This document shows positions 23,301-33,400 of a stretch of DNA of 64,000 bases, in pieces (position 1 is the first letter of the stretch; each line of letters opens with the position of its first letter). Below the pieces are notes generated by a model, which did not search any database, was not told the DNA's origin, and saw only the letters and a program-made list of their open reading frames with translations. The position numbers and the translations under genes are program-made. The DNA is from Roridomyces roridus (lineage: Eukaryota > Basidiomycota > Agaricomycetes > Agaricales > Mycenaceae): the NCBI GenBank assembly GCA_029378245.1, contig JARKIF010000002.1:3472001-3536000 (forward strand), read 5' to 3'.

Positions 23301-23488
23301 GGTTTCAAGGTCAACATGGAATAAATGGACACCAGACTCGATTCACATCGAACTGAGGAACTGTGTAAGCAGGGGGTCCTGTAAGGTTCTGGTAGCTCAC
23401 TTTTTCGCCGTTTACAAATATCGCAAGCTTTGCCGAGTCGTCTTCGCTTGGAGCCAAGTACCAAGCTGTCTTCTTGAGGATCGGTCAT
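20351..23488 (-). CDS. Zn2Cys6 fungal-specific transcription factor
   Basis: About ten short exons. Exon 1 (23488-23401) encodes a basic start and KACDICKRRK. A 104-nt intron (23400-23297) follows, and exon 2 supplies SDSAQMPGNRCSNC and LCTHASKALK, completing the CX2CX6C...CX2CX6C binuclear zinc cluster. Later exons read HVACIIEEATGYIPDDDL, FGKASHFELLDTAI, NLLHRPTFEKTL, the Fungal_trans-domain blocks KYSDDPRV, GAGIRYAQEVGAHRRK, LDYPEECDDEYWE, and AVFDSCVVLLLNAWGGRR. The last small exons end with DIGDFWSEPDNPAS and the stop at 20351. Acts in the nucleus as a homolog of Gal4-type regulators; targets are unknown. Intron borders not listed are inferred from frame continuity. Confidence 0.85.
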
Positions 23489-23689
23489 GGAAGGAGAAGA
23501 GAACGGCTGGGGTGGCGTCACCTTGCCGAGACATTTGATCCGCGTAAACACATGAAAACAACCGCTCTCTGCCCAAAAAGGCAATTTTGACCGCGATGAT
23601 TTATGTAACCGGATAGAAGCGTTACAAAGCTCACGCAGTGTATAATTTGGTCTGAAATCCTTGCGCATAACTTATAAGTAGAGTCGAAA

Positions 23690-25476
23690 TCAACTAAGAA
23701 GTTCCAGAAACGCCTCCCGCCCTCGTCGAGCCAAATCAACCACAGCCCTAAGCTCATCGACTTTTTGAATACTGATATTCAACTTACCCGAGCTCAGCAG
23801 CGCATCCACTTGTCCATCCGAACAAACTTCCACTTCATGAACACCCAAAGTCTTCCCCGCTACCACCTGCAACTGAAGCCAAAGCCCAGTCTGGCAAGGA
23901 ATCCAGTACCACCACGAAGTGTTCCACCCGGGATTCGGGGTACCCTTTGGTAAGTTGGATACGTATAGGTTCTTCTCGATATTGGACTCTGGGATGTTGG
24001 GAGTGAGGGAGCCGCTTAAAACGCGAGCCGAAGGGACTGCAATGGAGCGACGGGGAGCGGAAGGGTTGTTGGAGTCCCGGATGGCGAATACGACAATGCA
24101 ACTATCGTACAAATCCATCGGAGTCGGCTGCGCGCCCGTCATCCACATTGCACTGGATAGCGCCGTGTCCCCGAATACAGCTCGAATTTCCACGATGAAG
24201 GAACTCGAGGGTATGACGTGGTCCGGCAGAGGGAATAAATTCGGTGGTTGTATGCCGTCAGAAATGAGTGCGAGGTCGCTGTTACTGAACGAATCGTCGA
24301 TGTATTGAACGACGCCGCGGGGGTGGATCTCGCTCTGCAACCGCGACAGAGACAGTGTCAAATCCATGACCCGCATCTTCAGATTTGCTGAAAGAGTGCT
24401 CCAGCGTCGCACACCGAGCATCCGCAACGCAGCAGGTCGGGTGGCGTCGACGAAATGATACACGAACATTCGCACGGCCAGCCACAACATTTGGAATCCC
24501 GCCCATATAAACACCACAGATCGAGGTTGGTCGGCCATAATGATGTAGGTGAATGTGATAGACGTCGTGCATGCCAGTGCTCCTATGGCCCAGAAGCACC
24601 GCCAGACGAGGGAGTTTCGAGGATTCTCGAAGGCGCCCAAGACGACCTTGCGTGGTCCACCAGTGCGGGCCACGAGTGGTAGCTTCCCAGCGATCAAGTC
24701 GAGAGTCCCAAGGCTTGTTTGAACGCGTCTACTTCGGATAAAATCGGCAGCCTGAATCGCGACGGCGCCGATGAAGAAAAAGACCCAAGGCACAGCAGAC
24801 ACAAGTCCGAGAAGCAGGACTTTGTGGCGCCACATGAAATAAGCCTCCACGAATTTGGAGGTAGAGAGGAGAATCGCGGAGAGTTGTAGCCCGTCAGACG
24901 ATGAGGCGAAGGGGTAATTCGCGTATGTGAAGATCTGGAGGGGCTGCCCGGGGAGAGTGTCCGGGATGGCTCGCAGCATCACCGAGGCCGAATGATCCAG
25001 CGCATAAACGTCGCTCCATTGGACTGCACGTTTGGATGCTATGCCGCGTTCCTGGGGAACGGAATCAGTCTCTTGTTCGTAGTGAAGGCCCTGGAGCGCA
25101 CCAGAGAAGTGTGAACGAAGATGGCCGTGGGTTCTCCAACATTCCTGTTCCTCCTAATCTTGGTCGCCCGACTGGAAGCGTACGGGAGTTCCAATCCGAC
25201 AGCCGAGTCCGAGGCCGCCGTGCGTATGCCCAAAGTCTCGCGGAGCCACCCACTGTTGGCGCCGCAGAAGCATGCCTTGACTACGGATATGGTTCCAAAC
25301 GAGCTAGTCGCAGCCCATGCGACGCCTGCTGCCCCTCGATTTCCCAGAACGAGTGATTCAGCTGCGCTAGAGCCAATGAGGGCTGTCAAGGCACCGACTT
25401 CGACGAGGTTGTTGCTGAAGTTGAACGAGCCAAGGAGGTTACTGGACGCGGGGGCGCTGGTCGTGGGTTCTGCCAT
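23690..25476 (-). CDS. Unknown multi-span membrane protein
   Basis: Exon 1 is 25476-25141 and exon 2 is 25090-23690, joined over a 50-nt intron (GTTGGA...CTCCAG), giving about 578 aa. The N-terminal part has hydrophobic, glycine/alanine-rich spans (ALTALIGSSAAESLVLGNRG). Exon 2 opens GLHYEQETDSVPQERG and AVQWSDVYALDHSASVM, followed by spans such as VLLLGLVSAVPWVFFFIGAV, FWAIGALACTTSITFTYII and SVVFIWAGFQMLWLAVRMF. The C-terminal 250 residues are soluble and include WNTSWWYWIPCQTGLWLQLQ. I know similar agaricomycete membrane proteins without an assigned function. It lies head to tail with the transcription factor, 200 bp apart. Confidence 0.75.
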
Positions 25477-25886
25477 GAGTGAAGTGCGCAAACGGGTGCC
25501 ACGGACTGACAGCTGGCGTATAGCTGACGAGAAGACAACAGGTGGGAGCACAAGAGACAGTGATTGGAAATTTCAATAATAGTCTGTGACAGACATTATG
25601 GATCGTGTCAGAGCTGTCCGAGTCGTATGGTACTTAACCAAGGACCGGTCTTTGAGTTGGTGCGGCCCGGGAGCATGAGGCCCTGAGGAGACGCTGATTC
25701 CGACAACGGGAGACGTGGTGGGCGGCAAGTGGTGAGAGATTGATTTGATCAGTGATGTCATCGGTCAGCTTTTGTCTCTTTCTTCCACAACGACCAATCC
25801 GTTGGCCTTCTTTGTACACTCTGCATCGACGTCCCCCAAACTCACGACTTTTAGAACATTTAATTCATGATATACACAAGTACGCC
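25477..25886. other. Gap: no gene recognised
   Basis: About 410 bp upstream of the membrane-protein gene and downstream of the next F-box gene. It presumably contains a promoter and a 3' UTR. Nothing specific is visible. Confidence 0.4.
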
Positions 25887-27746
25887 TCAAAACTCCAGCT
25901 CAAAATCCTCCTCCTCAAACTCCCTACAGGTAAACTCCAACTTTCCCTCCAGCGACTCGACCAGGCGCGCGACGCTGACAAGCGGAGAAGGCCCGTTGGC
26001 CAACTTGTCGAACTTGAATCTCCACCGCGGATACTGCAACAACAAGCACGCAAACGGGGAACTCGCTGCGGCGCTGCTACTCGTGCCGCGCGACCTGACT
26101 AATTCCAAGAGGGAGGGTATCTTGAACTCTCCGTAGGAGCGCAGGTCGAGCCTCTTTAGATTCGGGACGAGGGTGTGGGCTGATTCATCGGTGCGTGTCA
26201 GCGCTTTGAGGAGGGCGTCGGTGATCTGCGTGGGGCTCTTGGGGTTATCGGAGAGCGAGAGGCGTGTGAGGGCAGGGGTGGAGTGGAGGATTTTGATGAG
26301 CTCCTCCGCCGGGACGTACGAGTCGTACAGGGAGAGATGCTGCAGGTGCAAGTGGGTGCCACGGAAGAAGTACATTCCGTTCTCCTCCTGTGTGGGCCAA
26401 TACACCGGGCAGGGCTTGTATATGGTGACTCCAGTGCTCTCCTCTGATACAAACACTCTGAAGCTTTGCAGATTCGGCAGGGAGACGTAGCGGAATATGG
26501 CTGCAAGACTGATTTCGGTATCCGCGCACTGTCCAAGAAAGCGCAGGCGCGTCCACGAGGATACCTCGAGCCGCCCGATGTGGGAAACGACGTCAGGCAG
26601 GGTCATTCTCTCATCCTCGACTCCGTTCCTCAACAGGTCTCCAAAGTCAATCTCCATGTGGACTGCAGCACCGACCGGGAGGTCACCCATCTGCCGCAGG
26701 ACAAGAGGCAGTTCCTCCCACCCGACGCATCTATACGTCAATGTCTCGATCCTCTCGAGTGGCACTGGGAAGTGCACCAACGATGCCGCGGGAGCAGAGA
26801 TCCGCAACTTGCAGGACGCAGGAATCCGATGAAAACCTGCAAGTGTGTTCTGCAAAAGAGCTCCGCCTTCGCTGAGCACCTCAAGCTCCAGACTCTGGAG
26901 GAGCGGTGCATCCGAGGAGGCAGGGAGAGCTTCCCCCAGCATCTCAGCGTCGAGGGAGAAGCTCGCGGTACGCCAGCGATGAGCCTCTTTCGCAATTCTG
27001 CGGAGCATCTCTCCCCGGCACATGTCATCACCAACGATCCGCAGGGTGAGTGGCATTGTGCCTGCGCGTTTCAGAAAGACTTTGAGGAGACGCCGAGCAT
27101 GGGCATAGCTATGCTTCAGACAATCCCTCGACACTGGCCCGTCCCCCCACAAGTGAATGTCCAACTCGATGTCGGACCAGAACGACGGTGTACCATGGAC
27201 AACGTCACGCCACCGTGAGGACACTTGCGATAATGGAACCAACGCCCCGCCAGCCAGGTATCGGAGCTCTTGTCGGTGCGGACCGTCTCTGAAGGCGGTC
27301 TTGTCGTCGCGGCAGAGCTGGAATATTCGTCCGAGAATTTCTGTGGGGAGCCGCCGAACGGGTGCGTCGATGCTGATGGCCACAGCTGATAGATGGCAGA
27401 GTTTCTCGTGGTCATCCAACATGCGCAGGCGTCTCTTGTCAAGCGTGGCTATCAGCTCGTTGTGACCGGCGGACCCGGGGCCGCGATCGACGTCTGTGCG
27501 TAGACGCTCGAGTTGACCGTCGACCTTCTCGATCTCTTCTTGGTAGCGCGCGATTTCGGACGTGGCCACCTGGGCTATAGTGCGAATCGTGGCGAAACCG
27601 CGAAGCTGCTCATTCTCTGCTGTGCTACGGAGAACGCGGAGAATCGCCTCGGGCTGTGCGTCTGGGTCGAGGAGGACAGATGATTGGGGGTGAGACGGGT
27701 CCACGGGGAATCTGAAGGAGAAACGGAAAGAATTGAGGAGAGACAT
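25887..27746 (-). CDS. F-box protein, 619 aa, single exon
   Basis: An uninterrupted frame. The start at 27746 (MSLLNSFRFSF) is preferred to an upstream in-frame ATG because the family begins shortly before the coiled region. Residues about 50-110 form a predicted coiled coil (EIARYQEEIEKVDGQLERL). The F-box-like domain follows at about 125-185: AVAISIDAPVRRLPTEIL, LSQVSSRWRDVVHGTPSFW. The remaining 430 residues are irregular leucine-rich repeats (for example LPNLQSFRVF, LHLQHLSLYDSYVPAEEL), ending in an acidic tail EEEDFELEF. This is the PF12937-like architecture common in mushrooms: a coiled coil, F-box and LRR-like receptor for SCF ubiquitin ligase. No target is inferable. Confidence 0.88.
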   Translation of the reverse strand: MSLLNSFRFSFRFPVDPSHPQSSVLLDPDAQPEAILRVLRSTAENEQLRGFATIRTIAQVATSEIARYQEEIEKVDGQLERLRTDVDRGPGSAGHNELIATLDKRRLRMLDDHEKLCHLSAVAISIDAPVRRLPTEILGRIFQLCRDDKTAFRDGPHRQELRYLAGGALVPLSQVSSRWRDVVHGTPSFWSDIELDIHLWGDGPVSRDCLKHSYAHARRLLKVFLKRAGTMPLTLRIVGDDMCRGEMLRRIAKEAHRWRTASFSLDAEMLGEALPASSDAPLLQSLELEVLSEGGALLQNTLAGFHRIPASCKLRISAPAASLVHFPVPLERIETLTYRCVGWEELPLVLRQMGDLPVGAAVHMEIDFGDLLRNGVEDERMTLPDVVSHIGRLEVSSWTRLRFLGQCADTEISLAAIFRYVSLPNLQSFRVFVSEESTGVTIYKPCPVYWPTQEENGMYFFRGTHLHLQHLSLYDSYVPAEELIKILHSTPALTRLSLSDNPKSPTQITDALLKALTRTDESAHTLVPNLKRLDLRSYGEFKIPSLLELVRSRGTSSSAAASSPFACLLLQYPRWRFKFDKLANGPSPLVSVARLVESLEGKLEFTCREFEEEDFELEF

Positions 27747-28084
27747 GGTGTAGGGAGAGAGAAAGGTGCTCGGACCCGGCGGACGGCCTTTATCAACAAT
27801 CATTTCAAACAATGGCCCTCGAAATTGTGCGTGGACCTTCGCCAATCAATTGAGCATGCTTGCCTATTTCGGTACGAATTCACACAATAGCAGAATAATC
27901 GAGTGCCACAGGCAATTTTTCGCCCAAAACACCTGCGAGCACATTCCTCGCAGTGAGCCAAGCCATCTCCTCCGTCGTTTCTGGCGCTGCACTCCCCATA
28001 TGCAGCGCACCTGGGCTCACACACGAGTGTTGTATACGGAGATCTAGAGTTGATTGAAGCGTTTAGTATATGAATACATCATTG
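27747..28084. other. Gap: no gene recognised
   Basis: About 340 bp between two F-box genes on the same strand. No coding, RNA or repeat signal was found. Confidence 0.4.
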
Positions 28085-29790
28085 CTATACCTCTTGCTGC
28101 CGCTCTTGATACGGTGGTATCTCAGGATCCTGACCCGTCATGAAGCCCATCTTGCCTTCCCTCACCAAGGCATCAATACGAGACGTTATAGCGGAGGAGA
28201 GCGCCCGCTCGTACGGAGCCATGAAATACAACCGCGCCTGGAACGGTATATCTTCCATTCTACCGGACTCGAGACGCGATTGCAACAGTTCCAAATACAC
28301 GTCCTCCGTGAAGCCAAACAGCGAGGACATGCGAAGGACATGCAATGCAGGGATGAGTCTGCCACTGCTAGTTTCCGAGTCCGCGTTGAGGGTCAACCCA
28401 CGCAAAAGGGTGTCTGTGATGAGGACGGTTTCCCACTCTCTCGGTGTGCAGTCCGAGATGACCAAGGCTCGTAACGATGGGAGCAGCGCGAGGCACTCCA
28501 AGAGCTGCTCATCCGTGATTCGGAGGTGCAAGTGGAGTTCTATGAGGTAGTCGCCGAGAGATGACCTGCGGACGAAAGCGGAAAAAGTATCGCTGGGCCA
28601 ATGAGGCGTCGCCAAGCCGTGGCAGTCGCGGTGAAACTGTAAAAATTGCAGTTTCTGCAAGGTGAGAGCTTCAAGAATGGCCCTGAGGATCCCTGTCGTG
28701 TTGTAATCCTCTGTTTCGCCCGACAACACGAGGGAAAGAGTCAAAATGTCGGATACGGCGGAGGGGAGGTTGAGAGGAAGTGGGACGTTCAAAGCGAAAA
28801 GCTCGAGCTCCAATTGGGAATCCGGTGCCATGTTGTTAATGAGACTGACGGCACTGGAAACATGGACTGGAGTGAAGGGGACCGCGCGGATAGTGACTGC
28901 CTCTATTTGAGACCATGGAAGGTTTGGATAACTCGATGCATTGCCGTTGAACTTGAAGCATTTCAATCGGGGGGCTGGTCCGAAAGTCACTGCGCTACCA
29001 TCGCCGTCCTGTTCGTCCACGATGTGCAACGTTTCAAGGAGCGGAAGATTGCCCAAGTTACGAAGCGTCTGCACAGGCGCCTCAATGCACGCGGTTTTCC
29101 ACCGCTCAGCATGCTCTATGAGCAGCCGCTTCGCACTTTCAGGGCCGTCGAGCTCTCCACAGAATTCGATGGCGAGTGGGCAAGAGCCGCTTCTCTTGAG
29201 AGTCTGCTCAAGAAGCTTCAAGCAGCCCTTCGGCGATGCGCGGCCGCCCACCCACAGCGACGTATCCACGACGATTTCCGACCACAGTCTGGGCGTCTCC
29301 AGAGCGATCTTGTGCCACCGTGAACAGACCTTTGGGGATTATGAGAAGACGGAGAAGAGAGCAATGTGGAGCACACTTGAGACAATTGCAATAGATGTCC
29401 CTTCGCAAGCCGGGTTAATTCCTCGGATGGCGTATCGCTAAAAGAAAGTTTGTGTGCACTTGGAGGCGCGCACATGTCGAATATATTCTCCAGTAGTTCG
29501 TTGGGCAGCCGACGGACGGGCGAGAATAGCGCACGACACGCGTCGACGTAGGTTGTGAGCTGGCAGCGCTCGGCTCTCAGTTTGTCCAGTCTTTCCTCAA
29601 GCCGATGGATTTCGTTGTCGTATTGCGTGATTTGAGGAGATTTTTCATTGAATACGCTCGAATAGGACTCGGGTGGCCATGTGTTGCAGCGTAGATAATC
29701 GAGGACCTGGGCCATCGCGGCTGGGTCTGTTGGAAACTGAGGTTGAAAAGATGGAATTTGGCCGCAGGTGACGCATTCGACGTATTCCAT
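28085..29790 (-). CDS. F-box protein, 552 aa, two exons
   Basis: Exon 1 (29790-29377) and exon 2 (29329-28085) join over a 47-nt intron (GTGTGC...CAAAG), restoring LSQVCSRWHKIALETPRLW, the hallmark end of the F-box-like domain. Exon 1 has a coiled region (YDNEIHRLEERLDKLRAE) and then CRALFSPVRRLPNELLENIF. Exon 2 contains LFKQ-type helices (CLKLLEQTLKRSGSCPLAIE) and a leucine-rich C-terminal half, ending PPYQERQQEV. It has the same architecture as the gene at 25887-27746 but little direct similarity. Lying head to tail with it suggests old tandem duplication. The LINE insertion begins about 50 bp upstream of its start codon and could affect its promoter. Confidence 0.87.
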
Positions 29791-29884
29791 AGCGCTTACG
29801 AAGAGTTATATATCGCGAGTGAGGTATAGAGAGTAAAGAGTCGTTGATGCGCCATCAGACACGCTTTGCTTCTTCCACCATCAT

Positions 29885-30244
29885 GTGCATGCGAGCGGCT
29901 CTGCCCCTCCTCCTCCTCCTCCACCGCCGCCTGCTCATGGCGTTGGCCACGGAGGTAATGGACCTCCGTCATTGCCTCCCGTCGACCCCGCCAATGAGGC
30001 ATACCTTGGGCCGTTGTCGTGGGGCAAGAACTTTTCTGCCGAGGCTTCCAACCTTGTGCGGAATCTTGTCCCAGCGGCAAGGGGGGTGATGCGCAATTTC
30101 CGTGCGCGCAAGGGGCCGGACGCCTTTACAATCATCGTGTATTTCGAAACGGCGGAGATCACGACTTGGTTTGTCAAGGCGTTCAATAGCGCTCCGCGTC
30201 AGTCCCCGTATGAGCATGTCATGGCGTCGCCTTTAAATGTGTAG
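29885..30244 (+). CDS. LINE 1 ORF1, C-terminal remnant
   Basis: No ATG start is present; the frame enters from the truncated 5' side. It has a proline run, then GPLSWGKNFSAEASNLVRNL and a C-terminal block RARKGPDAFTIIVYFETAEI followed by WFVKAFNSAPR. The last block corresponds in position and pattern to IRFRSRSLALIFIDAIENNP in ORF1 of the second LINE. It is probably the RNA-binding gag-like protein's C-terminal domain. Length is far below the 530 aa of the other element's ORF1. Confidence 0.7.
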   Translation: MHASGSAPPPPPPPPPAHGVGHGGNGPPSLPPVDPANEAYLGPLSWGKNFSAEASNLVRNLVPAARGVMRNFRARKGPDAFTIIVYFETAEITTWFVKAFNSAPRQSPYEHVMASPLNV

Positions 30245-30414
30245 GGGCAGCTCATGTTTTTTCTTTGGATTATTACTCTAATTCCCCTCCCACTCCCTCT
30301 CGAGCGTTGATCGCTCCCCCACCTCCCTTCCTTTCTCCACTATCGACCACTCCACAATCGAGTATTACCAATGCAAGTAGCCTTACTGCACTTTTTAATA
30401 ACTGTTCTACTTCT

Positions 30415-33400
30415 ATGTCGACACCTGTCCCTTCTACTCTATTGATTAGATTTAGGAGCTGGAATATAAATGGTGCTTTTGTTCTTCTTATGAGCTGCCC
30501 AGAAAATCGTCGAGAAATCTTGAAGTATGACTTCAACTTGTATCAAGAGACACATCTAAGGCCGAGTCAACATGAAACTATTAGTCTTCCCGATGGATAT
30601 ACCGTGCTCTCTCGCACTCGGCGCCCAAAGGAGAATTTCTCAAAGTCTTGGGGTGGTGTTGCTTCTGTCTTGGATACGGAACGTGTGCCGGCGGTCCTAA
30701 GAGACGACCTCTCAGGACCGGACTTCATGGCTATGCAGTTGGGTGACATTATTGTCTATAATGTCTACATCCTCCCAGAGACAACGGAGTGGGTAGGGGA
30801 CCTGGAACGAGACCCATTCCGAGCCCTCTGCGCATCGGTTGCGACAGCTTATTCATGTAAATTCAAAGTTCTGCTACTTGGGGATTTCAATGCGCGCACA
30901 AGATCGGACACACCCTCGCCGAGTGATCCTCCTCGCATATCGAAAGACAAGAAACCCCCCTCACCTCGAGGACGATTGATTTTTCGAATGTGCAATGATT
31001 ATGACCTGGTCTTCATCAGCGGGGCAGAATGCTTCGGACCAGGGAGTGGTAACCTCACGTCCTTCCAGAGCAAGGATTCGGACGACCGCAGCACAGTTAT
31101 TGACTATGCAATTTGTTCGCGTGCCTTATTCTCTGATGTCAAAACCTTCAAGGTGGAGGAGCGTGTGAGCGGATACGATCATGCAGCACTCATCGTGGAA
31201 CTTCAAGTGGATAACGCCCTTCTGGCACAATCAGCGAGGCGGACAGCCAAACGGAAACGTGTGGACTCTGTCGAACTGCCAACTGAAACGGCACTTGATA
31301 AACTTCTGATAAAAACCTTGGAATCTGCGAAGGACGATTCAAAGCGGGATCTGAAATTGTACGGATCTGTTTACCAGAACACCGAGCCTGTTACAGTCAC
31401 TATCTGCGGCTATAGTTCAAAAGCTGGCCAACATATGGCGAGTGCGGGAGCTGGAGTATTTTTTGGCCCTGGGTCAAGGCTGAACGTGTCGAGGAGAGTA
31501 TGGCTGGAGCAGAACAATGCACGTGCTGATCTCGTTGCATTGCTTCTTGCTGTTGTAGCTGCGCCCAAGACACGGAACCTCAAAATATTCACCCGCTCCG
31601 AGTATGCGATCAAGTCTGTGAAATATTGGGCGTACCGTAACGATGCATGCGGGTGGAAGAATACAACCAATGGTGATGTCATACAGATGATCCTTGCATG
31701 GATTCAATGCAGAGCGGCCCCACTTCATTTGGCGCACATACCGAAGGGCAAAGAGACGGAGCACTATCGGTCTGCTCTCGAGTTGAGTAAAGACGGTGCT
31801 AGAATGCCGAAAGCGGCAGCACCTTGTGTACAATTGCCGGGACCTCCTCCGCCGCGATCTGATGCACCTTTGCAAATCCCGAAGGTTACAACTGATGTGA
31901 AAATGGATCCGGTCGAGCCAAAGGAGACAGCTCCCGCTAAACGCCTTGAGTATCCAGCTGCGCATCGCGGGAGACAACGGCTTTATGATATAAGAGATCA
32001 AAACCGTAAGCGTCTCTTGGAAGCACCGACGCATGGCGCCTTCTGGAAGGAGATCAAACGGCTATGTGATCCGGCGCCCACGCCAGTTGCCGTCACGGCA
32101 GAAGAGTTGCGATCAGTGTTCGAGCAACGCTTAAACCCGCCGGCTCAATTGCCGGAATCATTCAATGCCACCAAGCACAAACTGAACCGCATGCTTGCGA
32201 AATTGATTCCCGATGTGACGGAAGACCCAACTCGTGATAAGCTATTTTCGAAAGAGTTCACGAGCGGGGACATCGCAGAGGCCAAGGATCACATTCGGAA
32301 ACATGGACTGGACAGTGTCTCTGGGGAGGATTCAGTGGTCTATGCTGAGATTCTGGAGATTCCCAATGATGACTTGGTGATTCTGGTGAACAAGTGCATC
32401 AAGTGTAAAGATGGTCCCTCAGTCTGGTTCAGAACAGTCATAATCGGACTCCTGAAAAGGGGAAAAATCAAGACCAACCCAGATAGCTACAGGGTCGTCG
32501 GCCTTGAGAGCTGTGTGTTGAAATTCTTGATGTTGCTTATCCTGAGACGTATAACCCAATGGGCAAACTTGCATGGCCATGTACCTAACTACCAGAATGG
32601 ATTCCGTGAAGGATTAAGGACGATGAATAATCCCTTCATTCTGCGATGTATCAAGGAATGGGCCAAGGCCAAAAAGCTCACGGTCTACGTCGCTTTCGTG
32701 GATGCAACCAATGCTTTCCCCTCAACAGATCACCCGACACTATGGCTCAAACTCCATCGGATGGGAATGGGTGGTGCAATCTTTGATTGGCTTCGCATGC
32801 TGTACGAACGCATGGAATACTATGTTCGGCATGGGGATCAGAACTCGACCGAATTCAAAGCCTTAATTGGTCTTCTTACCGGCGATCCCACTTCCCCAGT
32901 TCTCTGGAATCTGTTCATGGCAGATCTGATCATGCCAGATGACCGAGACGACCCGATCATCGCCAATGTTCGAATTGCTATTCTTGCTCAAGCGGATGAT
33001 ATTTTGCTCATCTCGCTGACGGCGGAAGGGCTACAGCGCAGGCTGAACGAAGTTGCAAAATGGTGCTCTCGCAATTTCATAATTGTCAATCTGATCAAAA
33101 CAGTGGTTATGATATTCGGCAATGCACCTGCTGGCACTCAGTTCCAAATTGGAGGCAATGTTCTGCACACTAGCTCGGAGGAGAAATATGTTGGTCTTCA
33201 TATGAGTTCCAATTCTCGGAATATGTTTGAGAAACATTACCATGAGAAAGCAAGTACGGCAAGGTATTGCATACATCGGCTGATGGGAATCGAAGATGCC
33301 ACGGGCCGCCTGACTCCGCAGCAGTACAAAACCGTTTACATGGCTCGCGTTGACTGTCATCTCATCCATGGATGTGAGATTACACCAGATTGCGAGGATG

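Noticed and set aside
29844..30089. Plus-strand frame starting MMRHQTRFASS over the LINE 1 ORF1 remnant
   Set aside because: It overlaps the ORF1 frame in another phase and has arginine/leucine-rich composition from a proline-codon repeat; the ORF1 frame matches LINE 2 ORF1.
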